Assembly (NCBI GenBank): GCA_029310945.1
Contig: JARJFC010000055.1
Coordinates: forward strand, 1-20,644
Length of the DNA stretch: 20,644 bases
Reading direction: 5' to 3'
From: Leptospira sp. 96542
GTDB taxonomy: Bacteria; Spirochaetota; Leptospiria; Leptospirales; Leptospiraceae
The notes below the pieces were generated by a model that was not told where the DNA came from, searched no databases, and saw nothing but the letters and a program-made list of their open reading frames with translations. The position numbers and the translations under genes are program-made. Position 1 is the first letter of the stretch, and the number at the start of each line of letters is the position of its first letter. Positions 7,998 to 17,607 of this stretch are shown piece by piece.

Positions 7998-9175
7998 TTA
8001 TCGTTTAGCACTTCACTCACAGTTACAAATTTATAACCCTTTGCCTTCATCCGCACGATGAAATCAGGTAAAATATGAATGAGTTTATCAAATTTCCGCG
8101 GACCACCTAAATGCATGAGAATGATCGCTCCGTTCATACCCTTGGGGTCAACTTTTTCCCAATTTTCTAAAAAACTAAGGGTCTCTTCGCTTGTTTTGTA
8201 ATGTGGATTCCGAACAACTTCCTTTTTGCCATTTGTTTTTTTATAGAGAAACTGTTTATGGATATAATCGGGCAAATCGAGGGAACCTTTCACATTTCGG
8301 GACCACATGATATGATCGGAATAACCCAAACTAGCGTGCGAATCCAAAATCAACTGGTTAATGGCTCCATAAGGAAGCCGGTAATATTTCTTTAGCTCTT
8401 GTTTTGTGAGAGAGTAAAACCGATCTTCTACCCGTTTTAGTTCTTCCGCCATGGTCGGTAAATCGAGGACTGATTTGGAAAGATATTCGAGAACTGTCCT
8501 CCTTTTGATGGAAGTCTCAGTTACCGATCTTTGGTAATTAAAATGTGACCAAGTATGGTTTGCAAATTCTACCTGTTCTGAATTTGCCATTCGTTTGATA
8601 TAATCCAAATTTTGACGGACAAAAAACGAACCGTTGGTATCACTCGGCCGTTCATTAGACAAAAACAATGTGACCTTGATCTTATGTTCTTTCAAATAAT
8701 TATACAAAACGGGAAGCTCTTCTCCCGTTGCCAAATCAAAGGTCAGAGCAATTTCTTTGAAGTTTTGATTTCCACGGAGGATATTATTGCCCTTATGGTT
8801 TTGGCTGGCTTCCTTTAAAAACTGGATATTATCTTCTACTTGCCTTTCTAATGTATCATCCGCCTCTGTTTCCCCAGTGAGTGTTTGTTCTTCACGCAAT
8901 TGTTCCTGGTACATAAGGGAAAAAAGAGATTGTTCTAACTCTTGTAAGTTGCGATCTTTTTCTTTTACTTCCGATTCAAGTTTGGAAACACTAAAATTCA
9001 AATAACTCAGGTATCCGGCTAACAAAAGTATGGCTACCGAAACAATGCCCACTCCGACCAAGAGAAGAATTTTTTGTATTTTTTTGGCAAAAAGTCTGTC
9101 CTTTTCAATGTCCTGAGAAAGTTCGTGGACAATGTCCTGAATTTCTTTTTCTTCGTCTCTTGGCTCTGCGGACAT
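7982..9175 (-). CDS. Membrane-anchored polysaccharide deacetylase (NodB-like) homologue with altered metal site
   Basis: The 397-residue protein has a charged N-terminus, one membrane segment (about 36-60), a short coiled coil (about 62-92) and then a NodB-like domain (about 140-390), so the domain should face the periplasm. The family motifs are mostly present: TFDLATG (145-151, motif 1), NHTWSH (206-211, the two metal-binding histidines), RLPYG (266-270), DHIMW (287-291) and LMHLG (353-357, His355). Motif 1 is normally TFDDG. Here the first, catalytic-base-like Asp147 is kept, but the second, metal-binding Asp is replaced by Leu148. The enzyme may bind metal differently or be inactive. Possible substrates are peptidoglycan or other N-acetylated glycans. 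An extra segment (about 215-260) separates motifs 2 and 3. It lies 66 bases downstream of tyrS on the same strand. No convincing Shine-Dalgarno is seen. Confidence 0.8.
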   Translation of the reverse strand: MSAEPRDEEKEIQDIVHELSQDIEKDRLFAKKIQKILLLVGVGIVSVAILLLAGYLSYLNFSVSKLESEVKEKDRNLQELEQSLFSLMYQEQLREEQTLTGETEADDTLERQVEDNIQFLKEASQNHKGNNILRGNQNFKEIALTFDLATGEELPVLYNYLKEHKIKVTLFLSNERPSDTNGSFFVRQNLDYIKRMANSEQVEFANHTWSHFNYQRSVTETSIKRRTVLEYLSKSVLDLPTMAEELKRVEDRFYSLTKQELKKYYRLPYGAINQLILDSHASLGYSDHIMWSRNVKGSLDLPDYIHKQFLYKKTNGKKEVVRNPHYKTSEETLSFLENWEKVDPKGMNGAIILMHLGGPRKFDKLIHILPDFIVRMKAKGYKFVTVSEVLNDKNDGG

Positions 9176-9241
9176 GGGTGGGGTGCTTGGTTTCCTTACC
9201 TTTAAATATCGGATTTATACGAGGCAATCTTCAAAATTGCT

Positions 9242-10468
9242 TCATGACAATAATTTTAAAAATTTACCTTTTTTTCCCTGCCGAACCAAATATTCTTTTC
9301 CCTGTTCGAGTAGGAGTCCGGGATCCGTGATTTTTTCCTCATCCAAATACAAACCCCCAGCTTGGACGAGCCTCCTCCCCTCAGAAACACTGGGAATGAA
9401 CCCGACTTGCGCTAAAACATACAGTAAAGCCGGAGGTTTTTCTTGGAAAAATTCAGACCCAATTGTTTTTGTAGGAATCTCATCCGGCAAGGCTCGTTTT
9501 TTTGTATTGTGGATGGCCGTCCATTCTTCCACAGCACGTCTATTTTCATCCATTCCCGAAAACTGATCCATAACAAGTAGGGCTAATTCGGTTTTCACTT
9601 CTTTTGGGTGAAGGGTTTTATTTTTGATTCCCTGCTTTTTCGATTCGATTTCACTGAGGGGAAGGTCTGTGAGGAGTTCAAAATAATTCCACATCAAATC
9701 ATCCGATATGGACATAAGTTTGCCGTACATATCGATGGGTTTTTCCGTTATCCCCACATAATTGCCGAGCGACTTCGACATTTTTTTTACACCATCTAGG
9801 CCAACAAGGAGTGGTAGAGTGATGACAGCCTGAGCTTTTCCACCGTATTCTCTCTGTAAGTCGCGACCAACCAACATATTGAATTTTTGATCAGTTCCTC
9901 CGAGTTCCACATCTGCTTCCATAACAACAGAGTCATATCCTTGGACAAGAGGGTATAAAAATTCAATCATGGAAATGGGAGTTCCTGCTCTGTGCCGTTT
10001 GGTAAAATCATCACGTTCCAGCATTCGAGAAACGGTATATTTTGAAGTGAGGACAAGCACATCCTCAAAATTCATTTTGGCACACCACTCCGAGTTATAC
10101 AGAATTTTGGTTTTTTCTGGATCGAGAATTTTAAACACTTGGTTTTGGTAGGTTTCAGAATTTTTTAATACTTCTTCACGAGAGAGGCGTTTGCGAGTTT
10201 CCGATTTTCCTGTGGGATCTCCAATCATGGCAGTAAAATCGCCCAACATAAAACAAACCTCATGTCCTAGGTCTTGGAAGTGTTTTAATTTTCGTAACAA
10301 AACAAAATGTCCCAAATGTAAGTCAGGAGCTGTCGGGTCGAAACCTGCTTTGATTTTCAGTTTGGGTTTAGATTTTAATTTTTCTAAGAGATCCGATTCG
10401 CTTAAAATTTCAACAGTCCCGCGCCGGATGGTTTCTAATTCGTTTTTTAATTCTTGCTCAGTTTTCAT
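9242..10468 (-). CDS. tyrS: Tyrosyl-tRNA synthetase
   Basis: This 408-residue class I synthetase charges tRNA-Tyr in the cytoplasm. It has the nucleotide-binding HIGH-type motif HLGHF (51-55), [14 protein letters not shown] (83-96), the Tyr/tRNA recognition stretch [19 protein letters not shown] (184-202) and the KMSKS loop (229-233). A C-terminal S4-like RNA-binding domain (about 345-405, with [17 protein letters not shown]) completes the usual architecture. The HLGH plus KMSKS combination fits the TyrZ type of bacterial TyrRS rather than the KFGKT type. Translation starts at ATG 10466-10468, with a TATACT-like -10 at 10491-10496 giving a leader of only about 16 bases. It is divergent from glpD. 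No T-box leader is possible in the short intergenic space. Confidence 0.97.
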   Translation of the reverse strand: MKTEQELKNELETIRRGTVEILSESDLLEKLKSKPKLKIKAGFDPTAPDLHLGHFVLLRKLKHFQDLGHEVCFMLGDFTAMIGDPTGKSETRKRLSREEVLKNSETYQNQVFKILDPEKTKILYNSEWCAKMNFEDVLVLTSKYTVSRMLERDDFTKRHRAGTPISMIEFLYPLVQGYDSVVMEADVELGGTDQKFNMLVGRDLQREYGGKAQAVITLPLLVGLDGVKKMSKSLGNYVGITEKPIDMYGKLMSISDDLMWNYFELLTDLPLSEIESKKQGIKNKTLHPKEVKTELALLVMDQFSGMDENRRAVEEWTAIHNTKKRALPDEIPTKTIGSEFFQEKPPALLYVLAQVGFIPSVSEGRRLVQAGGLYLDEEKITDPGLLLEQGKEYLVRQGKKGKFLKLLS

Positions 10469-10490
10469 AAGAAATTTGTAAATTTTCGAT

Positions 10491-10496
10491 AGTATA
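10491..10496 (-). promoter_or_regulatory. Possible -10 element of the tyrS promoter
   Basis: TATACT on the minus strand matches TATAAT at five of six positions and would start transcription near 10484, about 16 bases before the tyrS ATG. A -35 at the right distance is poor (TTAGTA with an 18-base spacer). Confidence 0.35.
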
Positions 10497-10507
10497 AATG
10501 GTGACTT

Positions 10508-10536
10508 TTGACAATACTAACCGTAGAATCTTTATA
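10508..10536 (+). promoter_or_regulatory. Candidate glpD promoter
   Basis: A perfect TTGACA (10508-10513) is followed after 17 bases by TTTATA (10531-10536), with TATAGG overlapping at 10533. A start near 10543 leaves a leader of about 20 bases to the ATG at 10564. The position falls inside the longer reading frame that begins at 10498, which argues against that earlier start. Confidence 0.45.
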
Positions 10537-10563
10537 GGCAACCACCAAAGTTCAAAAATTCAT

Positions 10564-12168
10564 ATGACATTCGTTGAAGAAAGAAAACAATCCTTAAAAA
10601 AATTAGAAGATACCATTTACGACGTTCTCGTTTTGGGCGGCGGGGCAACTGGCTCGGGCACAGCCCTTGATGCAAGCCTCAGAGGTTACAAGGTAGCCCT
10701 GATTGACCGCGCCGACTTTTCCGCTGGCACAAGTTCCAGATCCACCAAACTCATCCACGGTGGGGTCAGGTATTTGGCTCAATTCCATTTTAAACTCATT
10801 TACGAGGCATTGTCGGAGAGAAAAAGGTTATTACAAAATGCACCTCACCTAGTCAAACCATTACAATTTGTCCTCCCAACTTATGTTTGGTGGGAAAAAC
10901 CATTTTTTTCCATTGGTCTAACCATGTATGATTTACTTGCCGGTAAAACTGTCGTACCTGGGCATGAAAGAATCTCAAAATCTGTTGCTCTCGATTATTT
11001 TGCTTCTCTCAAAAAAGAGAACTTAAGAGGCGGGATCGCTTATTACGATGCACAATTCAACGACTCTAGGTTAAATATCAGCGCAGTCCGGGCTGCAAAA
11101 GAAAATGGTGCGGATGTTATTTCAAGGTTAGAAGTCCTTTCATTTATCAAGGAAAATGGAAAGATCGTAGGTGCTGTCGCAAAAGACTTGTTAACTAAAA
11201 AAAAGATCACCATCCGTGCTAAGGTTGTGGCAAACACAACGGGTGTTTGGATTGATTCTCTGCGCAAACTCGACGATCCAACAGCAGAAAATGTCCTTGC
11301 ACCAAGCCAGGGCATCCACCTTGTATTTGATAAAAAGAAACTCCCCTGCCGAACAGCGATGATCATTCCTAAAACGGCGGACGGCCGGGTAGTATTTGTG
11401 ATCCCCTGGGAAGGCAAAGTTTTACTCGGAACCACAGACACCGCCATTCCCAAAATTTCGGAAGAACCTTTGCCTTTAGCGAGTGAGGTAGATTTTCTAC
11501 TGCAAACGGGAAATGACTATTTGGACGTGAATCTAAAAAAAGAGGACATTGAATCTGTATTTTCTGGCCTCCGCCCGCTCATTTCCACTGGCGATAAAAA
11601 GGATACAAAATCCATTTCAAGAGAAGAAGCAATACTCGTATCAGATTCTGGTCTTGTTACAATGTCTGGAGGCAAATGGTCAACGTTTCGCAAAATGGCC
11701 GAAGACCTTACCGATAAACTCATCGAAGTTGGCAAACTCCCACGCAAAAAAAATTGTCAAACCCAAAGTTTTGCCTTCCCAGGTACGGATGGTTATTCGA
11801 AACACCTTTATTCCAAAATCCAAACCATGTATGATTTGAATTATGATACTGCAGTTCGCCTAGCAGATGCTTATGGTGGGGAAGTTCAGTTCATTTTAGG
11901 AAAAAATCCGAAGGAAATCAAAAAAGGAACTGGTTACTTTGTAGAAGAAGTAAAACATTTTGTCAAAAAAGAATTCGCAATTTCCGTTTCGGATGTAATT
12001 GCAAGGCGATTTCGCATTTTGTTTTTGGATTTAAACGTAGCTTCGAGTTTGGCAACCCCTGTGGCAAACATTCTCGCTAAAGAGTTAGGCTGGAAAGAAA
12101 CCGAAAAAAAAGCATCGCTTGGAGAACTTACAGATTTGGTGGCTTCACTTAGGAAAACTATCCAATGA
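10564..12168 (+). CDS. glpD: Aerobic (FAD-dependent) glycerol-3-phosphate dehydrogenase
   Basis: The protein (534 residues from this start) oxidises sn-glycerol-3-phosphate to dihydroxyacetone phosphate and passes electrons to the quinone pool at the inner membrane. The N-terminal Rossmann fold shows YDVLVLGGGATGSGTALDASLRGYKVALIDR (GGGATG at 25-30), followed by the GlpD signature AGTSSRSTKLIHGGVRYLAQF. Later signatures are VLLGTTDTAIP and SGLRPLI, with SGGKWSTFRKMAEDL, all typical of the family, and a C-terminal DAO-type domain. The frame is open 22 codons further upstream to an ATG at 10498. I chose 10564 because the extension covers the likely promoter and does not look like family sequence. 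Neither start has a clear Shine-Dalgarno. It is divergent from tyrS and ends 3 bases from a convergent lipoprotein gene. No glpK or glpF is adjacent. Confidence 0.95.
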   Translation: MTFVEERKQSLKKLEDTIYDVLVLGGGATGSGTALDASLRGYKVALIDRADFSAGTSSRSTKLIHGGVRYLAQFHFKLIYEALSERKRLLQNAPHLVKPLQFVLPTYVWWEKPFFSIGLTMYDLLAGKTVVPGHERISKSVALDYFASLKKENLRGGIAYYDAQFNDSRLNISAVRAAKENGADVISRLEVLSFIKENGKIVGAVAKDLLTKKKITIRAKVVANTTGVWIDSLRKLDDPTAENVLAPSQGIHLVFDKKKLPCRTAMIIPKTADGRVVFVIPWEGKVLLGTTDTAIPKISEEPLPLASEVDFLLQTGNDYLDVNLKKEDIESVFSGLRPLISTGDKKDTKSISREEAILVSDSGLVTMSGGKWSTFRKMAEDLTDKLIEVGKLPRKKNCQTQSFAFPGTDGYSKHLYSKIQTMYDLNYDTAVRLADAYGGEVQFILGKNPKEIKKGTGYFVEEVKHFVKKEFAISVSDVIARRFRILFLDLNVASSLATPVANILAKELGWKETEKKASLGELTDLVASLRKTIQ

Positions 12169-12171
12169 ATT

Positions 12172-13230
12172 TTATTTGGAACGAGGGAGTTCGTAATGGT
12201 AAAAAGTTCTCCCCGTTTCTCTTTCTTTCAGAACAAATAAAAAATGTGTTTTAGGATTAAAAACTTCGGAAAACTTAACGCCTAACTTAGTTTTAAAATC
12301 GTCGTAGTCTTCGTCTCCTTCTTCGGCTCGTTTGAATGTCCACGAATGGTTTCTTTCGATGCCTTGCGAATCATAAAAACTCAAATTTAGTTCCAAACCA
12401 TCTTCTGTAGAAGCAAGGATGGTATAGGTTCCAAACATGGCGGGATAAAAATTAGAAACATCTCCATCCCCATACATTTCCGCAAAACTAAATGTTTTGT
12501 CTTTTTTGAAAAAAACGGGAAGTATGACTCCCTTTTCGTAAAAAGGAATGGATGCCTTTTCATTTGCCAAAATTAGCTTCTGGAAACCAAAATAATGTTT
12601 TTCTGCCTTAGAAAAATTTTCTATGGTGTGTCGAATTTTATCAAAGGAAAGCCAAGGGTATGGAACAAAAGCCTCATTTTTGATTTCTCCAAATTTAAGT
12701 TCTGAAATACAAACACGCCCCGTATTTCCCAGCCCATGGGTTTCGAGGATCTCAAAACGAAACACGTTACCTTCTAAAACCCATTCGATGTCTTTGGTTT
12801 TTGGAGTTGGTTTGTTTTGGAACTTCCCTCGTTCGAGTTCAATGTCTAAACTATCGTTCAAGGTCATTTTACTACGAATATCTACAAGTTCCACAGAATA
12901 TGAAGATATTCTAATTTTCTTCACTGAATCGTTAGTTTTAAAATCTAAGGCGGAACGGTAATTTCCATTCCAAATCTGAAAAGCAGAAAATTGAGAATGT
13001 GAATCTAGGAAAAGTGTAAAACCAGAACCGATTTCTTTTGCCTGCGAACAAAAACTAGTGTTTATTTTGTTATCCAAAGCAAATTCAGGACTAAAACGCC
13101 AAGGTTCTTCCGGGTTACTCTGACCAACGGATTGTGTTTTTTGAAAATCAAACTGTTTTTCTGAACGTTTGCATTGGACCAAAAATGACACAATCATCAA
13201 TGCTAATATTAGAATCTGTTTTGGAGCCAT
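12172..13230 (-). CDS. Probable lipoprotein with a discoidin/NADase-type glycan-binding-like domain
   Basis: The 352-residue product begins MAPKQILILALMIVSFLVQC, a signal peptide ending in a possible spirochaetal lipobox L17-V-Q-C20 with an unusual Gln at -1. Residues about 41-185 (EPWRFSPEFALDNKINTSFCSQ...FSAFQIWNGNYRSALDFKTNDSVKKIRISSY...GRVCISELKFGEI) fit a carbohydrate-binding beta-sandwich of the NADase-type glycan-binding or F5/8 (discoidin) kind. The clues are an A-D-NxxTxF opening, xxIWNGxYRSxxxFxxNxxVKxI, and a closing C-ISELKF. The rest (about 190-352) has no recognised domain. Two cysteines (Cys61 and the Cys of RVCISEL) might form a disulphide. It is presumably exported and anchored in a membrane. 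It lies 58 bases after rpoD on the same strand, so read-through is possible, and converges on glpD with a 3-base gap. The domain call rests on pattern recognition only. Confidence 0.65.
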   Translation of the reverse strand: MAPKQILILALMIVSFLVQCKRSEKQFDFQKTQSVGQSNPEEPWRFSPEFALDNKINTSFCSQAKEIGSGFTLFLDSHSQFSAFQIWNGNYRSALDFKTNDSVKKIRISSYSVELVDIRSKMTLNDSLDIELERGKFQNKPTPKTKDIEWVLEGNVFRFEILETHGLGNTGRVCISELKFGEIKNEAFVPYPWLSFDKIRHTIENFSKAEKHYFGFQKLILANEKASIPFYEKGVILPVFFKKDKTFSFAEMYGDGDVSNFYPAMFGTYTILASTEDGLELNLSFYDSQGIERNHSWTFKRAEEGDEDYDDFKTKLGVKFSEVFNPKTHFLFVLKERETGRTFYHYELPRSK

Positions 13231-13253
13231 CGTTTACGATTCAAATAGCATCC

Positions 13254-13274
13254 AAAACAAAACTTGTTGCAAGC
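13254..13274 (-). terminator. Weak terminator-like hairpin after rpoD
   Basis: On the minus strand CTTG-CAA-CAAG (13263-13273) is followed by TTTTGTTTT. The stem is only 4-5 base pairs, so it may only partly stop transcription of the rpsU-rpoD operon before the downstream lipoprotein gene. Confidence 0.25.
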
Positions 13275-13288
13275 GAAAAACGAATTCT

Positions 13289-15064
13289 TTAATCGATATA
13301 GTCTTTCAATTTTTTAGAACGACTTGGATGACGCAGTCTACGCAAAGCTTTGGCTTCAATTTGTCGGATCCGTTCCCTTGTTACCTTAAATTGGTAACCA
13401 ACTTCTTCCAAAGTTTGTGCATAACCATCATCCAAACCAAAACGCATACGAATGACTTTTTGCTCTCGTGCCGGTAGAGTTTGTAAAACCTGCCTAATCT
13501 GTTCCGAAAGAATGGAAGTGGCCGCAGAATTTAGAGGAGAAATCACTTCTTTGTCTTCGATAAAATCACCAAGTTCAGAATCTTCTTCAGAGCCCACCGG
13601 AATTTCGAGCGAAATTGGTTCACGGGCTACGTTTTTCACCGCTTTCACTTTTTGTACAGGCCAGCCCAATCGTTCTGCAATTTCATCATTGGAAGGATCA
13701 CGGCCAAACTCTTGTACAAAGAGCCTTGTTTCTCGGATCACTTTATTTACCTGTTCGATCATATGAACTGGCACTCGGATGGTCCGAGCTTGGTCAGAAA
13801 TCGCACGAGTGATAGCTTGCCTGATCCACCAAGTGGCGTAAGTCGAAAACTTGTAACCTTTTTTATATTCGAATTTATCTACAGCACGAATGAGACCGAT
13901 ATTTCCTTCTTGGATCAAATCAAAAAAGTGCATACCCCTATTCGCATAACGTTTTGCAATGGAAACCACCAAACGAAGGTTTGCCCGAACCAATTCACGT
14001 TTGGCCTGAGCAATTTCCCTTTCACCTTTGATGATTTTTTCGCCCCAATCTTTGATTTCACCAACAGGAGAACCTGCTTCTTGTTCCATCCGACGGAGTT
14101 TTCTTTCGTTGTTGCGAATATCTTTAATGACTTCTCTAACTTCATCAATATCACAACCCATCATTTTTTCGATTTCGTCTAAGTTTTCATTTTTTTCGAT
14201 GAAACGGTTAAGACCTTTGATTTCGCGAACATCATGTCCGTATTTTGCTTTGATTTTAAGAAAATGTTTTTCGATTTCTTTGACCCGAAAAACCATCGAT
14301 TTTATTTTTTGAGAAATTTTTTGTATTTCTTTTTGGGAAACTCCAATTTTACGAATGGCTTCGTCGATTTTACCAGTGGAGTTATCGATTTTTTCTTTCA
14401 GTTCTTTGTATTTTTTTGAATTTTCGGAATATTTACGAATTCGATTGGTTGATTCGTTTAAAACTTTCTCATCTTGTTGGATGAGTTCCATATTTTCAAA
14501 AAAAACTTTTTCTAATTTGTCCGCTTGTTCCTGGTTCAAAGCGTACATTTTGTCCACTTTTACCAAATCATAAACTTTGATTTTTTTGGACTTTATTTTA
14601 GGAATTAGTTTTGCAAAGTTTTGTCTTAAAATTGAAGAACTTAGTATTGTTTCTTCAATTATTTTTTCGCCCTTTTCAATTCGTTTGGCAAGGAATACTT
14701 CTGTTTCGCCAGAAATGAGAGAAACCTTTCCGATTTCTTTTAAATACAAACGAATTGGATCTTCTGAACTGGATGAAACACTCGACTCTCTTTTTTTACG
14801 AGCTGGTTTTTCTTTCGTCGGTTCTTTCGTTGTTTCTTCTTTTTGTGTGGATAAAGAACTAGATTCTTCTAATGATTTTTTAGAATACTCTTCAACAATC
14901 TCAATACCCATTTCATGCAATAATGTGAATACATCGTCAATTTTTTCAGAGTTTAGGATTTTATCAGGAAGGATTTCATTGATTTCATCATAAGAAACTT
15001 CTCTGTTTGCCTTTCCTATAGAGATAATCTTTTGTACTTCTGGCAGGCTTGCTAAGTTTTCCAT
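13289..15064 (-). CDS. rpoD: Housekeeping RNA polymerase sigma factor (sigma-70, RpoD)
   Basis: The 591-residue protein directs RNA polymerase to most promoters. Visible regions are 1.1 (about 1-62), a low-complexity Ser/Lys linker (about 62-100), 1.2 ([33 protein letters not shown], 101-133) and a long charged non-conserved region with coiled-coil character (about 140-350). Region 2 follows ([63 protein letters not shown], about 360-422), then region 3 ([15 protein letters not shown]..., 431-515) and region 4 with its helix-turn-helix ([30 protein letters not shown], 551-580). The full set marks it as the primary sigma factor. An AGAGGA (15075-15080) precedes the ATG by 10 bases. It is the last gene of the rpsU-yqeY-dnaG-rpoD operon, 16 bases after dnaG. 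Confidence 0.98.
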   Translation of the reverse strand: MENLASLPEVQKIISIGKANREVSYDEINEILPDKILNSEKIDDVFTLLHEMGIEIVEEYSKKSLEESSSLSTQKEETTKEPTKEKPARKKRESSVSSSSEDPIRLYLKEIGKVSLISGETEVFLAKRIEKGEKIIEETILSSSILRQNFAKLIPKIKSKKIKVYDLVKVDKMYALNQEQADKLEKVFFENMELIQQDEKVLNESTNRIRKYSENSKKYKELKEKIDNSTGKIDEAIRKIGVSQKEIQKISQKIKSMVFRVKEIEKHFLKIKAKYGHDVREIKGLNRFIEKNENLDEIEKMMGCDIDEVREVIKDIRNNERKLRRMEQEAGSPVGEIKDWGEKIIKGEREIAQAKRELVRANLRLVVSIAKRYANRGMHFFDLIQEGNIGLIRAVDKFEYKKGYKFSTYATWWIRQAITRAISDQARTIRVPVHMIEQVNKVIRETRLFVQEFGRDPSNDEIAERLGWPVQKVKAVKNVAREPISLEIPVGSEEDSELGDFIEDKEVISPLNSAATSILSEQIRQVLQTLPAREQKVIRMRFGLDDGYAQTLEEVGYQFKVTRERIRQIEAKALRRLRHPSRSKKLKDYID

Positions 15065-15080
15065 TCTATCTATTTCCTCT

Positions 15081-16892
15081 TCAGACTTCTTGGGTTTGGA
15101 TGGTTCTGAGATACATTGATCTCTTGTTTTTCTCCGTTTTTAAAACGGATAATTCGGAAAGAAGATTGGTTTTTTCTTCGATCGAAAGATTAACATCTGA
15201 CATTTGTTTGATGAGTTCATCCATCCTAGATTCATCCAACAAATCTTGATGGTGTAGTAACATCTCTTTAAAAAGATTTTGGGTAACCACTTCATCTGAC
15301 TTAAAATGTTCAGTGATGATTCCCAGATAATCGCTCGGTATATCCTCTTTCGAAAGAATTTCTGCCATAGTTATATTTTCATTCTGTAAATACTTAGTGT
15401 AAAGATAGTCCCAAAAATAAGCAGAGACATCATCCTTAAACTCAAGCGATAACAATTCGTCTGAAAATGAGAATAATTCCTGGTTTTGAATGAGACGTGC
15501 GATCATAATTCTTTCGCACAGAATGACGGAGGATGGTTTTACATTCCGAACAGCCTGGCGTTCCTTCTTAGTATCGACATTTGGGGTGGGTGTATTTACC
15601 TGTCCCTTGCCACGAAAATCTTGGAAAAGTGAAGAAAATGACAACCCAAGCTGGCGCGCCCCCTCTTCCAAATATACCTGTTTATCCGTTTCACGTTCTA
15701 ATGGTTTTATAAATTCAAACAATCGCTTAACACCAGCTTGTTTTTCTTCAGGCATCGATGTGACAGTGGCACCCGATAGAATCTCTCTTATCATAAAATG
15801 AGAGGCCGAATCTGCCGATTCCAATAGTGCCCGAATCTCTTGTTTGTTGTGGTTCCTTGCGTAATCGAAAGGATCCTTACCTTCAGGAATTTTACAAACT
15901 TTCACAGTGACTCCTTCCCTTGAGAGTAAATTCACTGCTCGGAATGCACCTTTTGTGCCAGCTTTATCCGAATCCATCATCAAAAATACAGAATCAGCCA
16001 TATTCTTTAAAATCCGAACATGACCCTCGGTGAAACCAGTTCCCAAAGGTGCCACAACAGATTCCAAACCTTTTCGGTAAAGGCCAATGGCATCAAAAAC
16101 ACCCTCCACCACCACAGCTTCTCGTAATTTTCGGATGCTGTCCTGGGCAAGGTTTAGGTTATAGAATGTACGACTTTTATCATAAATGAGCGAATTGGGA
16201 CTGTTTATGTATTTTGCTTCTTCGGATTCGCCAAGGATCCTACCAGAAAAAGCAACCACACGCCCACGAGAATCAATCACAGGGAACATCACCCGGTTTC
16301 GGAAGAAATCATAGGGATCGCGGTTGTTATCAGCCCGTTTCAAAAGCCCCAATTGTTCTCCCAACCGAACCTCGGTTTCACTCCGAAAGAGGTCTTGTTT
16401 CAGGTTAGCAAAACCAGGCAACCCATAGCCAATCTGGAAGATTTTAATGTCTTCTGCATAAAGACCGCGTGACTCCAGATAACGGTAGGCAAGTTCGCCT
16501 TGTTTGGTGTTTAAATTCTTTTGGAAGTATTCCATGGCACGGCTAACAATTTGGTAGAGGGCTTCTTTCTTCTTTTGGTTTTCTTCCTCTTCTTTGGTTT
16601 GTTCCACAAGCGGGATGCCAGAATATTCAGAAAGGATTTCGAGGGATTTGACGAAGTCTACTTTTTGGTAGTCCATCACAAATCGGAAAAGATCCCCTGA
16701 AGCCTTACAGCCAAAACAATGGTAAAACCCTGCTTCTGGGTTCACATTGAAGGATGGGGTTTTTTCATTATGAAAAGGGCAGATCCCTACAAAATTGCGG
16801 CCATTGCGGCGCAAGGGAACAAACCGATTGATGTAAGAATCAATGGAAACTTCTCTGCGAACTCTTTCTTTAAAACTTTGGTAAGGATTCAC
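15081..16892 (-). CDS. dnaG: DNA primase
   Basis: The 603-residue primase makes RNA primers at the replication fork. The N-terminal CHC2 zinc finger is complete: CPFH (Cys38, His41) and CFGC (Cys59, Cys62). The RNA-polymerase core contains the TOPRIM metal site: [13 protein letters not shown] (Glu263) and MMDSDKAG (Asp307, Asp309). The conserved [23 protein letters not shown] (about 198-220) precedes it. The C-terminal part (about 450-603) is a diverged helicase-binding domain. Translation probably starts at GTG (16890-16892), since [21 protein letters not shown] aligns with the usual primase N-terminus. No good Shine-Dalgarno is visible. It starts 9 bases after yqeY and ends 16 bases before rpoD, as expected for the macromolecular-synthesis operon. 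Confidence 0.97.
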   Translation of the reverse strand: MNPYQSFKERVRREVSIDSYINRFVPLRRNGRNFVGICPFHNEKTPSFNVNPEAGFYHCFGCKASGDLFRFVMDYQKVDFVKSLEILSEYSGIPLVEQTKEEEENQKKKEALYQIVSRAMEYFQKNLNTKQGELAYRYLESRGLYAEDIKIFQIGYGLPGFANLKQDLFRSETEVRLGEQLGLLKRADNNRDPYDFFRNRVMFPVIDSRGRVVAFSGRILGESEEAKYINSPNSLIYDKSRTFYNLNLAQDSIRKLREAVVVEGVFDAIGLYRKGLESVVAPLGTGFTEGHVRILKNMADSVFLMMDSDKAGTKGAFRAVNLLSREGVTVKVCKIPEGKDPFDYARNHNKQEIRALLESADSASHFMIREILSGATVTSMPEEKQAGVKRLFEFIKPLERETDKQVYLEEGARQLGLSFSSLFQDFRGKGQVNTPTPNVDTKKERQAVRNVKPSSVILCERIMIARLIQNQELFSFSDELLSLEFKDDVSAYFWDYLYTKYLQNENITMAEILSKEDIPSDYLGIITEHFKSDEVVTQNLFKEMLLHHQDLLDESRMDELIKQMSDVNLSIEEKTNLLSELSVLKTEKNKRSMYLRTIQTQEV

Positions 16893-16901
16893 AGGTAAAT
16901 C

Positions 16902-17357
16902 TTAGTTGGCAGTCAGTGCTTGTTTTGCGAGAGAAGATACCTTGGAGCCGTCAATATTTTGACCTTTGAATTTTGCCATCACCATTCCCATCACCTTACC
17001 CATATCTTGCGGGCCTTTTGCATTCAATTCGGAAATAACAAGAGCCACAGCACTAGAAATTTCTTCTTCAGAAACTTCTTTCGGAATGTAACGAGAGATT
17101 ACATCAGCCTCTTCCCTTTCTTTTTCTGCCAAATCGGCACGATTGGCTTTATCGTATTCAACTGCCGTGTCTTTGCGCCTCTTAAAGTTAGACTTTAAAA
17201 TTTGCATGACAGCAACATCTGAGAGTTCGGAAGCACCAGTTTTGGTCATCTCATACTGGATGTCGGCTTTCAAAAGACGTAAAGTGCCCAAAACAGAATT
17301 GTCTTTGTTTTTCAATGCTGTTTTTAAGTCAATGTTGATCGTCTCTTGAAGGGTCAT
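16902..17357 (-). CDS. GatB/YqeY domain protein
   Basis: This 151-residue cytoplasmic protein is a stand-alone YqeY domain: MTLQETINIDLKTALKNKDNSVLGTLRLLKADIQYEMTK at the start, a central FKRRKDTAVEYDKANRADLAEKEREEADVISRYIPKEVSEEEI, and a C-terminal tail domain ending in DMGKVMGMVMAKFKGQNIDGSKVSSLAKQAL. That tail matches the tRNA-binding end of GatB of the amidotransferase GatCAB. The family's job is uncertain, and a link to tRNA or amidotransferase function is inferred from homology. YqeY genes commonly sit between rpsU and dnaG, as here. The gene begins 25 bases after rpsU and ends 9 bases before dnaG. Confidence 0.93.
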   Translation of the reverse strand: MTLQETINIDLKTALKNKDNSVLGTLRLLKADIQYEMTKTGASELSDVAVMQILKSNFKRRKDTAVEYDKANRADLAEKEREEADVISRYIPKEVSEEEISSAVALVISELNAKGPQDMGKVMGMVMAKFKGQNIDGSKVSSLAKQALTAN

Positions 17358-17382
17358 GGGTAACCTAGACTAAAAAATCGGA

Positions 17383-17607
17383 TTAAAGTTTGTCTTTTTT
17401 AGCGAACAATCTTTTCTTTTTGTCTCGTTTGCGTTTGGCAGCTTCCACTGCTTTTTTCTTCACTACGCTTGGTTTTTCAAAGTATTCTCTTCTTTTGATT
17501 TCACTCATTATGCCAGCATTGGCACAATCTCTTTTGAACCTGCGAAGCGCTGCTTCGATGGATTCCCCTTCTTTTAAATAAATCCCTACTTGTGGGGTCA
17601 TAGACAA
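17383..17607 (-). CDS. rpsU: 30S ribosomal protein bS21
   Basis: The short basic protein (74 residues from a TTG start, 72 from the ATG) carries the bS21 signature GIYLKEGESIEAALRRFKRDCANAGIMSEIKRREYFEKPSVVKKKAVEAAKRKRDKKKR. bS21 sits near the 3' end of 16S rRNA and helps initiation. It heads the rpsU-yqeY-dnaG-rpoD operon. The start is ambiguous: an ATG at 17599-17601 and an in-frame TTG at 17605-17607. AGAGGA at 17615-17620 is 7 bases from the TTG but 13 from the ATG, so the ribosome-binding site favours TTG. The lysine-rich C-terminal tail (KKKRLFAKKDKL) extends beyond the E. coli protein. Confidence 0.95.
   Translation of the reverse strand: MSMTPQVGIYLKEGESIEAALRRFKRDCANAGIMSEIKRREYFEKPSVVKKKAVEAAKRKRDKKKRLFAKKDKL

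Noticed and set aside
9224..9240. GCAAT/ATTGC hairpin after tyrS as a terminator
   Set aside because: Only five base pairs and no T run in the minus direction, so it is too weak to call.
10498..10563. Earlier ATG for glpD adding 22 residues
   Set aside because: The extension overlaps a TTGACA-17-TTTATA promoter candidate and does not resemble GlpD N-termini.
14140..14660. Possible disruption of rpoD by a long charged insert
   Set aside because: The frame is continuous, and primary sigma factors normally contain a long non-conserved region between 1.2 and 2.
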